The position numbers were made by a program, and so were the translations under genes. Source: Acidimicrobiaceae bacterium (lineage in GTDB: Bacteria > Actinomycetota > Acidimicrobiia > Acidimicrobiales > UBA10347). From it: 6,803 nucleotides of DNA. Where the stretch lies: contig DNHM01000322.1 in assembly GCA_003485885.1 (NCBI GenBank), positions 1 through 6,803 of the forward strand, read 5' to 3'. The notes beneath the pieces were generated by a model. It had not been told where the DNA came from. It made no database searches and saw nothing but the letters and a program-made list of their open reading frames with translations. Below, one piece after another: positions 1 through 5,551 of the stretch (positions are counted from its first letter, which is position 1; each line of letters begins with the position of its first letter).

Positions 1-9
1 GGTGTTCGT

Positions 10-717
10 ATGAATCTCGTGCCCGCACTCCTGCTGCGCAGCGTTGTCGCAACTGCCTTGGTTGCAACCACGTTGCTGATGGCGATCGTTGGAGCGACGC
101 CAGCGTTGGCGCAAGGGGTTGACTGCGAACGGGTGCCGTATAACGAGGTCATCATCGTGGTGTGTACGTCGGGCGGTGTCGACACACCTACCCCGACGCC
201 GTCACCTACCCCGAGTCCGAGCCCGACGCCGTCACCTAGCCCGACTCCCGAGCCAGTGGCTTCAGTTACGCCGAGCGACAGTGACGCGGATGCCACCGGG
301 GACACCGGGGTTACAGATGTCGACGGCGACACATCGACGACCGATGACATCGGTGATGATCTGGCCGACGATCTCCAGGACCGCCCCGATGGTGGCGACC
401 CAGGAACTGGTAGCGCTGGGGCCGATGCGGATCTTGACGACGCCGCTGCTGGAGGTCCTGCGGAGCCTGAAATCGCAGGTGGCGAACCGGATGATGGTGC
501 TGACAACGATGCACTGGCTGAGGCGGATGCCGGCCAAGACGCGACGACACCAGCTGGCAACGAGGTTGAAGAAGGCGTGAGCGACACGCCGCTCCTGGTC
601 GCTGATCCCGAGTCAAGCGTGCTGCCACTTGTTGCCGGTATCACTGCGTTTCTTGGCGGTGGCGCGTTGTTTCTGGCCGCTCGCAGAGTGAACCGCTCTG
701 ACGCGGACCTCGACTGA
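10..717 (+). CDS. Secreted, C-terminally membrane-anchored protein with PT/PS-rich linker and acidic stalk
   Basis: I do not recognise a family for this 235-residue protein, but its architecture is clear. Residues 1-34 form a Sec-type signal peptide: Arg10, a long hydrophobic run, and an Ala-Leu-Ala site before Gln35. A short mature head carries Cys39 and Cys52, which could form a disulfide. Residues 60-82 alternate Pro with Thr or Ser, as in extended cell-wall linkers that are often glycosylated. Residues 83 to about 200 are low complexity, roughly 30% Asp/Glu with a single basic residue. Residues 204-224 are a hydrophobic segment followed by Arg225, Arg226 and Arg229, as in a membrane anchor or stop-transfer. 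The tail resembles a sortase signal in layout, but I see no LPxTG box. Its stop lies about 40 bases from the convergent peptidase stop. Only nine bases precede the ATG in this window, so the promoter cannot be judged. A surface stalk or cation-binding spacer is an inference; no catalytic domain is visible. Confidence 0.8.
   Translation: MNLVPALLLRSVVATALVATTLLMAIVGATPALAQGVDCERVPYNEVIIVVCTSGGVDTPTPTPSPTPSPSPTPSPSPTPEPVASVTPSDSDADATGDTGVTDVDGDTSTTDDIGDDLADDLQDRPDGGDPGTGSAGADADLDDAAAGGPAEPEIAGGEPDDGADNDALAEADAGQDATTPAGNEVEEGVSDTPLLVADPESSVLPLVAGITAFLGGGALFLAARRVNRSDADLD
192..248 (+). repeat. Two tandem 30-bp-period units coding for the Pro-Thr/Ser linker
   Basis: The 27 bases at 192-218 recur at 222-248 with 25 matches, exactly 30 bases (ten codons) apart. 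The two units encode the same Pro-Thr-Pro-Ser type decapeptide inside the surface-protein gene. The frame-preserving period suggests that the linker grew by in-frame duplication and may vary in length between strains. Confidence 0.8.
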
Positions 718-758
718 GCGACAACATCGACCTGGTCGCCGCCGGAAGCCGGCACGTG

Positions 759-2750
759 TTACTTCAGATGGCGGTCGAAGAAGTCCAGGATGAGCTCGGC
801 GCGCTGCTTACGATGCAGCGGTGACCCGTTTCGAGATAACTCGTGGGTCTCACCGGGGAACAGGTAGTACTCGACGTCTGGTTTGTCGAGCAGCTGGCAT
901 GCCACGAAGAGTTGTGTTGCCTGGTCCGACGGGCACCGCAGGTCTTCCTCGGAATGCACAATCAACAGCGGTGTGTTCAGGTCCTTCACATAGGTGATTG
1001 GCGACATGCGCATGAACTCGTCGGGATCGTCGACGAACCGAACACCGACCTCGCTGCTGAACATGCCAGCGATGTCGGAGTTGAACTCCAGACTCACCAT
1101 GTTGTTAACGGCGCGTTCGCTGCAGGCTGCGGCGAACCGGTCGCTGTGGGTCACGATCCAGCTGGTCATGTAGCCGCCATAGGATCCACCCAGTACGCCA
1201 AGACGGTCCGGGTCGATGAAGTCGAAGTGTTCGAGTGCAGCATCGACGACCGCCATGCAATCGTCGTAGTCGGCGCCGCCCCAGCCAGTGCCCTGGGCTT
1301 TGTGTTTTGGTCCAAGAATGGACGATGCCCAGGCGTTCTCTCGACCCGAGCCGCCGCGCGGGTTGGAGCACAGCACCACGTAGCCAGCTTCGGCCTGCAT
1401 CTGGAATTCGTCGAAGTGATAGTTGCCGTACTGCGTGAACGGGCCGCCGTGAATGTTGAGCAGTGTCGGGTATTTCTTGGACGGGTCAAAGTCGTGGGGG
1501 CGGAAGATCCAACCGTCGACCTCGTGGTCATCGGACGGTGCAAGAAAGTGTTCGCCGGGGCGAGGGTTCGTTTTGGCCAAGAACGACGCACTGACCGTGG
1601 TTAGCTGATGTGTCTTGCCGTCGACATACACATAGAGCTCGGTCGGCTGGTCACGTTTGGTTGCCGTGTACGCAATGACATTTGCGCCGTGTAGGTCGCC
1701 GACCGAGTAGCCGGTGATGTTCAGGTCGCCGGTCAGTACGGGCTGTGGCGTTGCGCCTTCGTCGAGCGCCATGCGATACAGATGGGTGTTGCCGCGATCT
1801 TCGACGGCGGCGATGATGCTTCCGTCGGTCGCCCACACGGGCGCTTGGCCAACCATGAATGGCATCCAGGTGCGATCGACCGCCTTGGTCAGCCAGTCAG
1901 GCGTAGCGATCTCGCCAGGATGCAGCAGGCCCAGATGGCAGTTCTGCGGGTACCAACTTGGGTCGTCGAAGCCGCCGACCACAACATGGCCGCCATCGCT
2001 GGTGACGAGGGGATTGGAGTAGCTCCCCGTGCCGTCGGTCATTAGCTCGTAGGGGGCTTCGCCGTCGGCCGTGGTGGCTGCGATATCGGCGATGGCGATA
2101 TCGGCGGCAAAGTCGGTGCGGCGGCGATTGAGGCTAAACGCGATGTGCTGGCTGTCGGGGAACCATGTTGGCGCCGAGCACTCGTGAGAGCCGGGTGTGA
2201 CATTGCGAGGGTCAGCTGATCCGTCGGTCGGTACGACGTAGATGTGTTTCGGACGATCGGTGATGAAACCTTCGCCGTTCAAGGTGAAGTTCAGATGTTC
2301 GATCTTGCGGGGAGGGCGCCGGCCGATTTCGTCGGAGTCGTAATGGTCGCCACGGGTGCGATGGGTCACGGCAAGCCATGAGCCATCGGGTGACCACACG
2401 AGTTCGCCGAAGGACTCGTTGCCCTCGGCCAAGGTGATGGTCTCACCAGGTACGCCATAGGGAAGCAGGTGTAGCGTCGACTTGGTTTTGCCTTTGGTAT
2501 CTTTGGCCCGACTGGAGCTGAAGGCAAGCTGGCGTCCGTCGGGACTCCACCGTGGATTCCCATCTCGGTAGGTGCCAGACGTGAGTGCCCGAGGTGGTGC
2601 TGTTTGGTCGGTCGCCACCACCCAGATCTGGCTGCGGTAGGTGTTCTTTTCTTCATCGATGCGGGTTACGACATAGGCGATGTGGTGGCCGTCGGGGGAG
2701 AGTTGCGGATCCGAGACGCCGGTCATTGCCGCAATGTCAGAAGGTTTCAT
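759..2750 (-). CDS. S9-family serine peptidase (prolyl oligopeptidase / acylaminoacyl-peptidase-like)
   Basis: This 663-residue protein has the two-part S9 layout and a normal length for the family. Residues 1 to about 390 form a beta-propeller with PD40-type repeats; SPDG occurs at 18-21, 69-72 and 120-123, with a variant FPDS at 197-200. Residues from about 400 onward form the alpha/beta hydrolase domain. HGGP (434-437) is the oxyanion-loop motif and GGSYGG (521-526) holds the nucleophile Ser523. Asp603 in HSEEDLRCP and His636 in GETHELS complete the triad, so the enzyme should be active. Enzymes of this family cleave short peptides or N-acylated residues, with the propeller limiting access. 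No signal peptide is seen, so it is probably cytosolic. A GGAGGA Shine-Dalgarno sequence (minus strand, 2764-2769) lies 13 bases before the ATG, and the family-like N-terminus begins right there. It is monocistronic and diverges from the tRNA-Thr gene. The exact substrate cannot be told from sequence. Confidence 0.95.
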   Translation of the reverse strand: MKPSDIAAMTGVSDPQLSPDGHHIAYVVTRIDEEKNTYRSQIWVVATDQTAPPRALTSGTYRDGNPRWSPDGRQLAFSSSRAKDTKGKTKSTLHLLPYGVPGETITLAEGNESFGELVWSPDGSWLAVTHRTRGDHYDSDEIGRRPPRKIEHLNFTLNGEGFITDRPKHIYVVPTDGSADPRNVTPGSHECSAPTWFPDSQHIAFSLNRRRTDFAADIAIADIAATTADGEAPYELMTDGTGSYSNPLVTSDGGHVVVGGFDDPSWYPQNCHLGLLHPGEIATPDWLTKAVDRTWMPFMVGQAPVWATDGSIIAAVEDRGNTHLYRMALDEGATPQPVLTGDLNITGYSVGDLHGANVIAYTATKRDQPTELYVYVDGKTHQLTTVSASFLAKTNPRPGEHFLAPSDDHEVDGWIFRPHDFDPSKKYPTLLNIHGGPFTQYGNYHFDEFQMQAEAGYVVLCSNPRGGSGRENAWASSILGPKHKAQGTGWGGADYDDCMAVVDAALEHFDFIDPDRLGVLGGSYGGYMTSWIVTHSDRFAAACSERAVNNMVSLEFNSDIAGMFSSEVGVRFVDDPDEFMRMSPITYVKDLNTPLLIVHSEEDLRCPSDQATQLFVACQLLDKPDVEYYLFPGETHELSRNGSPLHRKQRAELILDFFDRHLK

Positions 2751-2847
2751 GCCGCCACGCTAGTCCTCCGCTTGTGCGGCTGTCTCAGTGAGATTCGGCC
2801 AATCGGGAGAAGTGGTGAATTCGAGCCGAACCGGGCCCAGGGACCGC

Positions 2848-2853
2848 TACTCT
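2848..2853 (+). promoter_or_regulatory. Candidate -10 box of the tRNA-Thr gene
   Basis: TACTCT ends ten bases before the first tRNA base, which would put transcription start a few bases upstream of the mature 5' end. Spacing and sequence fit a sigma-70-type -10 element, but no good -35 box stands 16-18 bases upstream, so this is tentative. Confidence 0.3.
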
Positions 2854-2862
2854 TTTGCCCAC

Positions 2863-2938
2863 GCCCGGGTAGCTCAGTCGGTAGAGCAATTCACTCGTAA
2901 TGAATAGGTCAGGAGTTCAATTCTCCTCTCGGGCTCCA
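2863..2938 (+). tRNA. tRNA-Thr, anticodon CGU
   Basis: The full cloverleaf can be folded by eye. The acceptor arms GCCCGGG (2863-2869) and CTCGGGC (2928-2934) pair over seven bases with one G-U. The D stem is GCTC/GAGC (2872-2875 with 2884-2887). The anticodon stem ATTCA/TGAAT (2889-2893 with 2901-2905) encloses the loop CTCGTAA, giving anticodon CGT at 2896-2898, which reads the threonine codon ACG. The T stem AGGAG/CTCCT encloses the loop TTCAATT. The discriminator is T2935 and CCA is encoded at 2936-2938. Total length is 76 nt. The gene stands alone, divergent from the S9 peptidase. The TA operon lies about 210 bases downstream. Confidence 0.97.
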
Positions 2939-3150
2939 ACGCTGCAATTCCAACGACCTGTTGCTGGTTCGGGTGCACACTTCGCTCCGACCTTGCGCTG
3001 TACGACCACCACGCTGCCGTCGGGGATTATCTTGCGTCACGAATGGGCCGATACCGAGCGGTCCTGGTTCAGCGAGCGTCGTGATTATCGGGCAGTGTTA
3101 TCGGGCGGTTTGCGGACAGTGCGTGATTGTGAGCGCGGTTATCGAGCGGG
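2939..3150. other. Gap between tRNA-Thr and the toxin gene; no convincing gene
   Basis: I see no well-supported gene in these 212 bases. A plus-strand frame is open across the whole interval, but it begins inside the tRNA and runs on into antisense of the toxin, with no good start or ribosome binding site. The stretch holds short recurrences of TTATCGGGC at 3086 and 3098 and a related TTATCGAGC at 3139. The plus-strand peptide RRDYRAVLSG (3077-3106) resembles a segment on the far side of the TA module. The stretch may hold a decayed gene end, or the toxin mRNA trailer without a clear terminator. Confidence 0.4.
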
Positions 3151-3462
3151 TCAGCAGTTGGCCATGGCGTCGAGCGCATCGCAGATCTGTCGTCGCCCAC
3201 CGCTGCCGAGTTGGCCGAGCCGCGTCGTGAGCACTGACTTGGGGACTGCCGCGAGGTTGTCGAAGGTGGCGACGCTGTCGTGGTCGATGCCCTCATCGGG
3301 CCCGACGCGAATGCAGGTTGGGATGTCTCGCAGCGTGCTCGTCACAGGTGCAACGACGACGTTGTTGAGGACTGGGATGACTTCATCTCGTGAGACGATG
3401 AGGACGGGGCGGCGCTTCTGATTCGGGGTTTCCATCAGCCAGATCTCGGCCTGGGCTACCAA
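3151..3462 (-). CDS. mazF: MazF/PemK-family toxin (mRNA endoribonuclease) of a type II toxin-antitoxin system
   Basis: The 103-residue product has the compact MazF fold order: an AEIWL strand near the N-terminus (5-9), then RRPVLIVSRD (17-26), then VVVAPVTSTLR (35-45), a DSVATFDNL strand (62-70) and a C-terminal helix (about 88-100). Arg18 and Thr41 align with the active-site Arg and Thr known from MazF enzymes (Arg25 and Thr48 in Bacillus subtilis), so catalysis should be intact. Members cut single-stranded mRNA at short sequence motifs and stop growth when free of antitoxin. The start is taken as TTG because the family strand AEIWL lies directly behind it and the next Met (10) would remove that strand. 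The gene overlaps the antitoxin end by 7 bases. GAGG lies 7 bases upstream of the TTG. A weak start inside the antitoxin gene should keep toxin output tied to, and below, antitoxin translation. Cleavage specificity cannot be read from sequence. Confidence 0.9.
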   Translation of the reverse strand: MVAQAEIWLMETPNQKRRPVLIVSRDEVIPVLNNVVVAPVTSTLRDIPTCIRVGPDEGIDHDSVATFDNLAAVPKSVLTTRLGQLGSGGRRQICDALDAMANC

Positions 3463-3707
3463 GGCTCCGCCTCGGTCATCGCAATCGCGCTCGCCATTGC
3501 GAGTTCATCGTCCTCGTGCGTTTGGGGCTGCTCACGGTACGACGCTGCAATCGATGCGCCGACCCGAGCCCGGCGTACGGAGTCGGCGAGGTAATGGACT
3601 CCTCGCCTGATGACGGCCGAGCGGTTCTCGGCGATGCCGCTGTCGATGAGTTCGTCGATCAGCGCCAGTTCGTCGTCGGTGAATCGTGTCGGCACAGGTG
3701 TCGTCAT
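3456..3707 (-). CDS. Ribbon-helix-helix (CopG-type) antitoxin of the MazF-like toxin
   Basis: The 83-residue product begins with an RHH DNA-binding domain: a strand PVPTRFT (4-10), helix 1 DDELALIDELI (about 11-21), and helix 2 NRSAVIRRGVHYLAD (28-42). RHH dimers insert the paired strands into operator DNA. The tail, residues 57-83 (YREQPQ, then an acidic helix ending Glu-Pro-Trp), matches the usual layout in which an RHH antitoxin wraps and blocks MazF. It probably represses its own promoter alone or with toxin. The frame stays open upstream to an ATG at 3764, but I chose the ATG at 3707. The RHH strand follows it at once, and a TATACT -10 box ends 7 bases before it, so the upstream codons would not be transcribed from that promoter. 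It sits first in the operon and overlaps the toxin start. Partner identity rests on adjacency and family precedent. Confidence 0.88.
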   Translation of the reverse strand: MTTPVPTRFTDDELALIDELIDSGIAENRSAVIRRGVHYLADSVRRARVGASIAASYREQPQTHEDDELAMASAIAMTEAEPW

Positions 3708-3743
3708 ACCAATCAGTATACGTGTTGTAGAACGAGTTGGCGA
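3708..3743 (-). promoter_or_regulatory. Promoter of the TA operon, placed for a leaderless antitoxin mRNA
   Basis: On the minus strand TATACT (3715-3720) is a near-consensus -10 box, one base off TATAAT. Seventeen bases upstream TCGCCA (3738-3743) matches four of six -35 bases. The -10 ends 7 bases before the antitoxin ATG, so RNA would begin at or next to the A of the start codon, a common arrangement in actinobacteria. The palindrome GTATAC (3716-3721) overlaps the -10 box and could belong to an RHH operator. Promoter and operator roles are inferred. Confidence 0.6.
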
Positions 3744-3750
3744 GGGTCGG

Positions 3751-3975
3751 ATGGTGATCGTCACCGAGTCGCGCCGTGATTTCCGAGCGCACTGCTCGGG
3801 CCGATATGCGGCGCGGCTTGACCGCTGTCTGTCGGCGGATTACGGCGTGCAGTTATCGGGTGTCCCAGTGGCTCGATCAGACCACGAGATCGTCCGAATC
3901 GCAATCGCCGCACTCGCCAACCTTGCGAACAAGGCGGGTATGACCGCCAGTTCGTTACACCCGGCGGCGGGCTGA
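3751..3975 (+). CDS. Possible small protein of unknown function, upstream of the 84-residue frame
   Basis: This 74-codon frame is weakly supported. An ATG at 3751 follows GAGGG (3742-3746) by 4 bases. The last 31 codons, from SDHEIVRIAIAALANL onward, show a strong preference for G or C in third positions and would form an amphipathic Ala/Leu helix. Its stop shares the A of TGATG with the ATG of the next frame, a coupling layout. It diverges from the antitoxin, and its start region overlaps the TA promoter. Against it, the first half is rich in Arg and Cys and unlike a defined domain, and the open frame continues upstream antisense to the antitoxin, so the start is uncertain. It could be the decayed end of a longer gene. 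No family is recognised. Confidence 0.3.
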   Translation: MVIVTESRRDFRAHCSGRYAARLDRCLSADYGVQLSGVPVARSDHEIVRIAIAALANLANKAGMTASSLHPAAG

Positions 3976-4229
3976 TGAACCATGATCTGTGGGAGCGCGT
4001 GTGCGACCTCCCCCATAGTGAGCTCTTCATGTTGCTGGGCGAGGGCACCTTTGATCAGGTACACGGCGGTATTGCTACAAACTCCCCGGTGCCGCGATGG
4101 CCCGAGTTTGCTGCTGAGTACGAACAGATCCGCGGGCGCCGTTACCAACGGCGGCACGTCCCAGCGACCTATGTCGGCGAGTTGCGTCCGTCGATGCATC
4201 CCCCGCTCGGCATTACCGACCGGCGCTAA
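3975..4229 (+). CDS. Small hypothetical protein (84 residues)
   Basis: I do not recognise this protein. Support for coding is compositional: most codons end in G or C, the residue mix looks soluble and folded, and the N-terminal half (Trp6, a helix-like LPHSELFMLLGEG at 12-24, and VPRWPEFAAEYEQIRGRRY at 39-57) is protein-like. The last third is basic and Pro-rich and lacks obvious structure. There is no signal peptide and no membrane segment. The ATG overlaps the preceding stop as TGATG, so it may be translated by coupling to the 3751-3975 frame. I see no strong ribosome binding site of its own. The reverse strand is also open here but gives a less plausible sequence. It could be a free-standing small protein of the accessory zone or a fragment of a larger gene. 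Confidence 0.5.
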   Translation: MNHDLWERVCDLPHSELFMLLGEGTFDQVHGGIATNSPVPRWPEFAAEYEQIRGRRYQRRHVPATYVGELRPSMHPPLGITDRR

Positions 4230-4306
4230 CACGCGCGGACGCGATTCTTGACCAGCTATTACCTTGCTCTGGGGGGCGCCTTAGGTTCTGCGCCGATTGT
4301 GTAGGC

Positions 4307-5551
4307 ATGGAAGAGCACATTGGATTGGCCTGGCTTGGCCGCAAGATTGGCTGGGGATTCACCGACGGCCAACTCGATGAGTGGGCGGGGCTTGGCGCCG
4401 CTGCAGTCATCGAACGACTGGTCGACCCGGACGAGCACGGAGTGCCGGCGAGGACCGATCCGTTTGCCGACATCGACCGCACAGATGAACAGCAAGCGCG
4501 TGTCGTTGCCACCGGGATTGTGAGATGGATCGATGCTGCCGTTGAATCACCCCGTCCGCTCGAGACGTTTATGGAGTTCTTCTGGAGCGACTATTTCGCC
4601 GTATCGGGCCGGGTGGTCAGGCCTCGCCACTGGATGTTCGACCACATGAACCTGCTGGCCAGCCATGCCACGGGGAACTTCGCCGAGCTACTCCGAGCGG
4701 TGACCATCGATCCGTCGATGCTCCGTTTCCTAGACGGCGGCACGAACACAAAAGAGAACCCCAACGAGAACTTCGGGCGGGAGATGCTCGAGTTGTATTC
4801 GGTTGGTGTCGACAACTTCACCGAAGACGATGTGAAGGCTGCGGCTCGAGCACTCACCGGGTGGCGGGTGCACAGCCGAGATGGGGCCGTCCGTCTGGTG
4901 GCAAGTCGTCATGACAACAGCCCGCAGACGCTGCTCGGTGTCGAAGGCGTGCACGACCTCGACACCACGATGGCGGCGGTATTAGCTCACCCCGCAACGG
5001 CCGAACGTGTTGTGCACAAGCTGGCAACGGCGGTGTTGGGGCAGGAGTACGACGTCGATCTTGTGGCCGACCTGCCGACGGCATTCGCCGAGACATGGGA
5101 GCTGAAACCGGTCCTGCGGCGCCTGCTTGAACTTGGTGTCGCAGGCCACGCTGTCCCTTCAGTGCTGGAGCCTGTCGCCTGGTATGTGACCGCCCGAAAG
5201 TTGCGAATGACTCAAGCCGGCAGAGAGCAACTTCGTGAGTTCTTCACTCTGGCGGGACAGGTGCCGATGCAACCTCCGAACGTGGGTGGTTTCCCACCGC
5301 CAGATGCCTATCTGTCTACGTCGGCCACGATCGCTCGTTTCAATCTGGCGGCACATCTGGCCGACCAGACGGGCCGCAACAACTCCCGTATTGACCCCGC
5401 AGCGTTGACGAACGACCTCGATCTGTTGGCACAACGGTTTGGAATCGTCGACGGCTTTCGACCAGCGACGCAGCAGGCCTTAGAGAACCTTCGGCCCGGC
5501 GTAGATCGCCTGGCTGCAACACTCGCTTCGCCAGACCTGGTGGTTGTCTGA
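4307..5551 (+). CDS. DUF1800 family protein
   Basis: The 414-residue product matches the DUF1800 family along its length. The N-terminus has the family's opening helix with GWGFTDGQLDEW (15-26). The central signature runs over 141-186 with FLDGGTNTKENPNENFGRE (141-159), then MLELYSVG and RALTGW. HPATAERVVHKLA (228-240) and GQVPMQPPNVGGFPPPDAY (317-335) are the later conserved blocks. The family's biochemical role is unknown; its genes are commonly next to DUF1501 genes, as here. No signal peptide or membrane segment is visible, although some relatives are exported. The ATG at 4307 is the only good start: it sits just before the family N-terminus, but it has no clear Shine-Dalgarno sequence. 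The 77 bases upstream hold only weak promoter-like boxes (TTACCT at 4259, TAGGTT at 4282, 17-base spacer). The stop overlaps the DUF1501 start by one base, so the two are almost certainly one operon. Confidence 0.93.
   Translation: MEEHIGLAWLGRKIGWGFTDGQLDEWAGLGAAAVIERLVDPDEHGVPARTDPFADIDRTDEQQARVVATGIVRWIDAAVESPRPLETFMEFFWSDYFAVSGRVVRPRHWMFDHMNLLASHATGNFAELLRAVTIDPSMLRFLDGGTNTKENPNENFGREMLELYSVGVDNFTEDDVKAAARALTGWRVHSRDGAVRLVASRHDNSPQTLLGVEGVHDLDTTMAAVLAHPATAERVVHKLATAVLGQEYDVDLVADLPTAFAETWELKPVLRRLLELGVAGHAVPSVLEPVAWYVTARKLRMTQAGREQLREFFTLAGQVPMQPPNVGGFPPPDAYLSTSATIARFNLAAHLADQTGRNNSRIDPAALTNDLDLLAQRFGIVDGFRPATQQALENLRPGVDRLAATLASPDLVVV

Noticed and set aside
89..580. A 163-codon plus-strand frame overlapping the surface-protein gene
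   Set aside because: It is the frame-shifted reading of the Pro-rich and acidic codons. It lacks the signal peptide and anchor that make the other frame coherent.
741..753. Hairpin GCCGG-AAG-CCGGC between the convergent surface-protein and peptidase genes
   Set aside because: The stem is only five pairs with no T-tract on either side, too little to call a terminator.
843..1604. A 253-codon open frame on the plus strand inside the S9 peptidase gene
   Set aside because: It lies wholly antisense to the hydrolase domain with its intact Ser/Asp/His triad, lacks recognisable motifs, and is the kind of long shadow frame common in high-GC DNA.
3123..3141. Resemblance to the lac operator (ATTGTGAGCG followed by TTATC)
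   Set aside because: Only one half-site matches; the mirror half is missing. It lies just beyond the toxin stop rather than at a promoter.
2900..3421. A 173-codon plus-strand frame
   Set aside because: It starts inside the tRNA anticodon arm and runs into antisense of the MazF-like toxin, with no ribosome binding site. Only the short piece before 3150 is of interest, as noted in the findings.
3795..3801. A copy of CTCGGGC from the tRNA 3' end, as a possible att site
   Set aside because: Seven GC-rich bases are expected by chance in this DNA, and the flanking bases do not continue the match.
3840..4232. A 130-codon minus-strand frame
   Set aside because: It opposes the better-supported 84-residue plus-strand frame. 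Its translation is a disordered mix of His, Pro and Arg without domain-like segments.
4275..4294. GGCGC/GCGCC inverted repeat upstream of the DUF1800 gene
   Set aside because: The stem is five pairs around a ten-base loop with no T-tract; it is compatible with chance in GC-rich DNA and does not resemble a known riboswitch.
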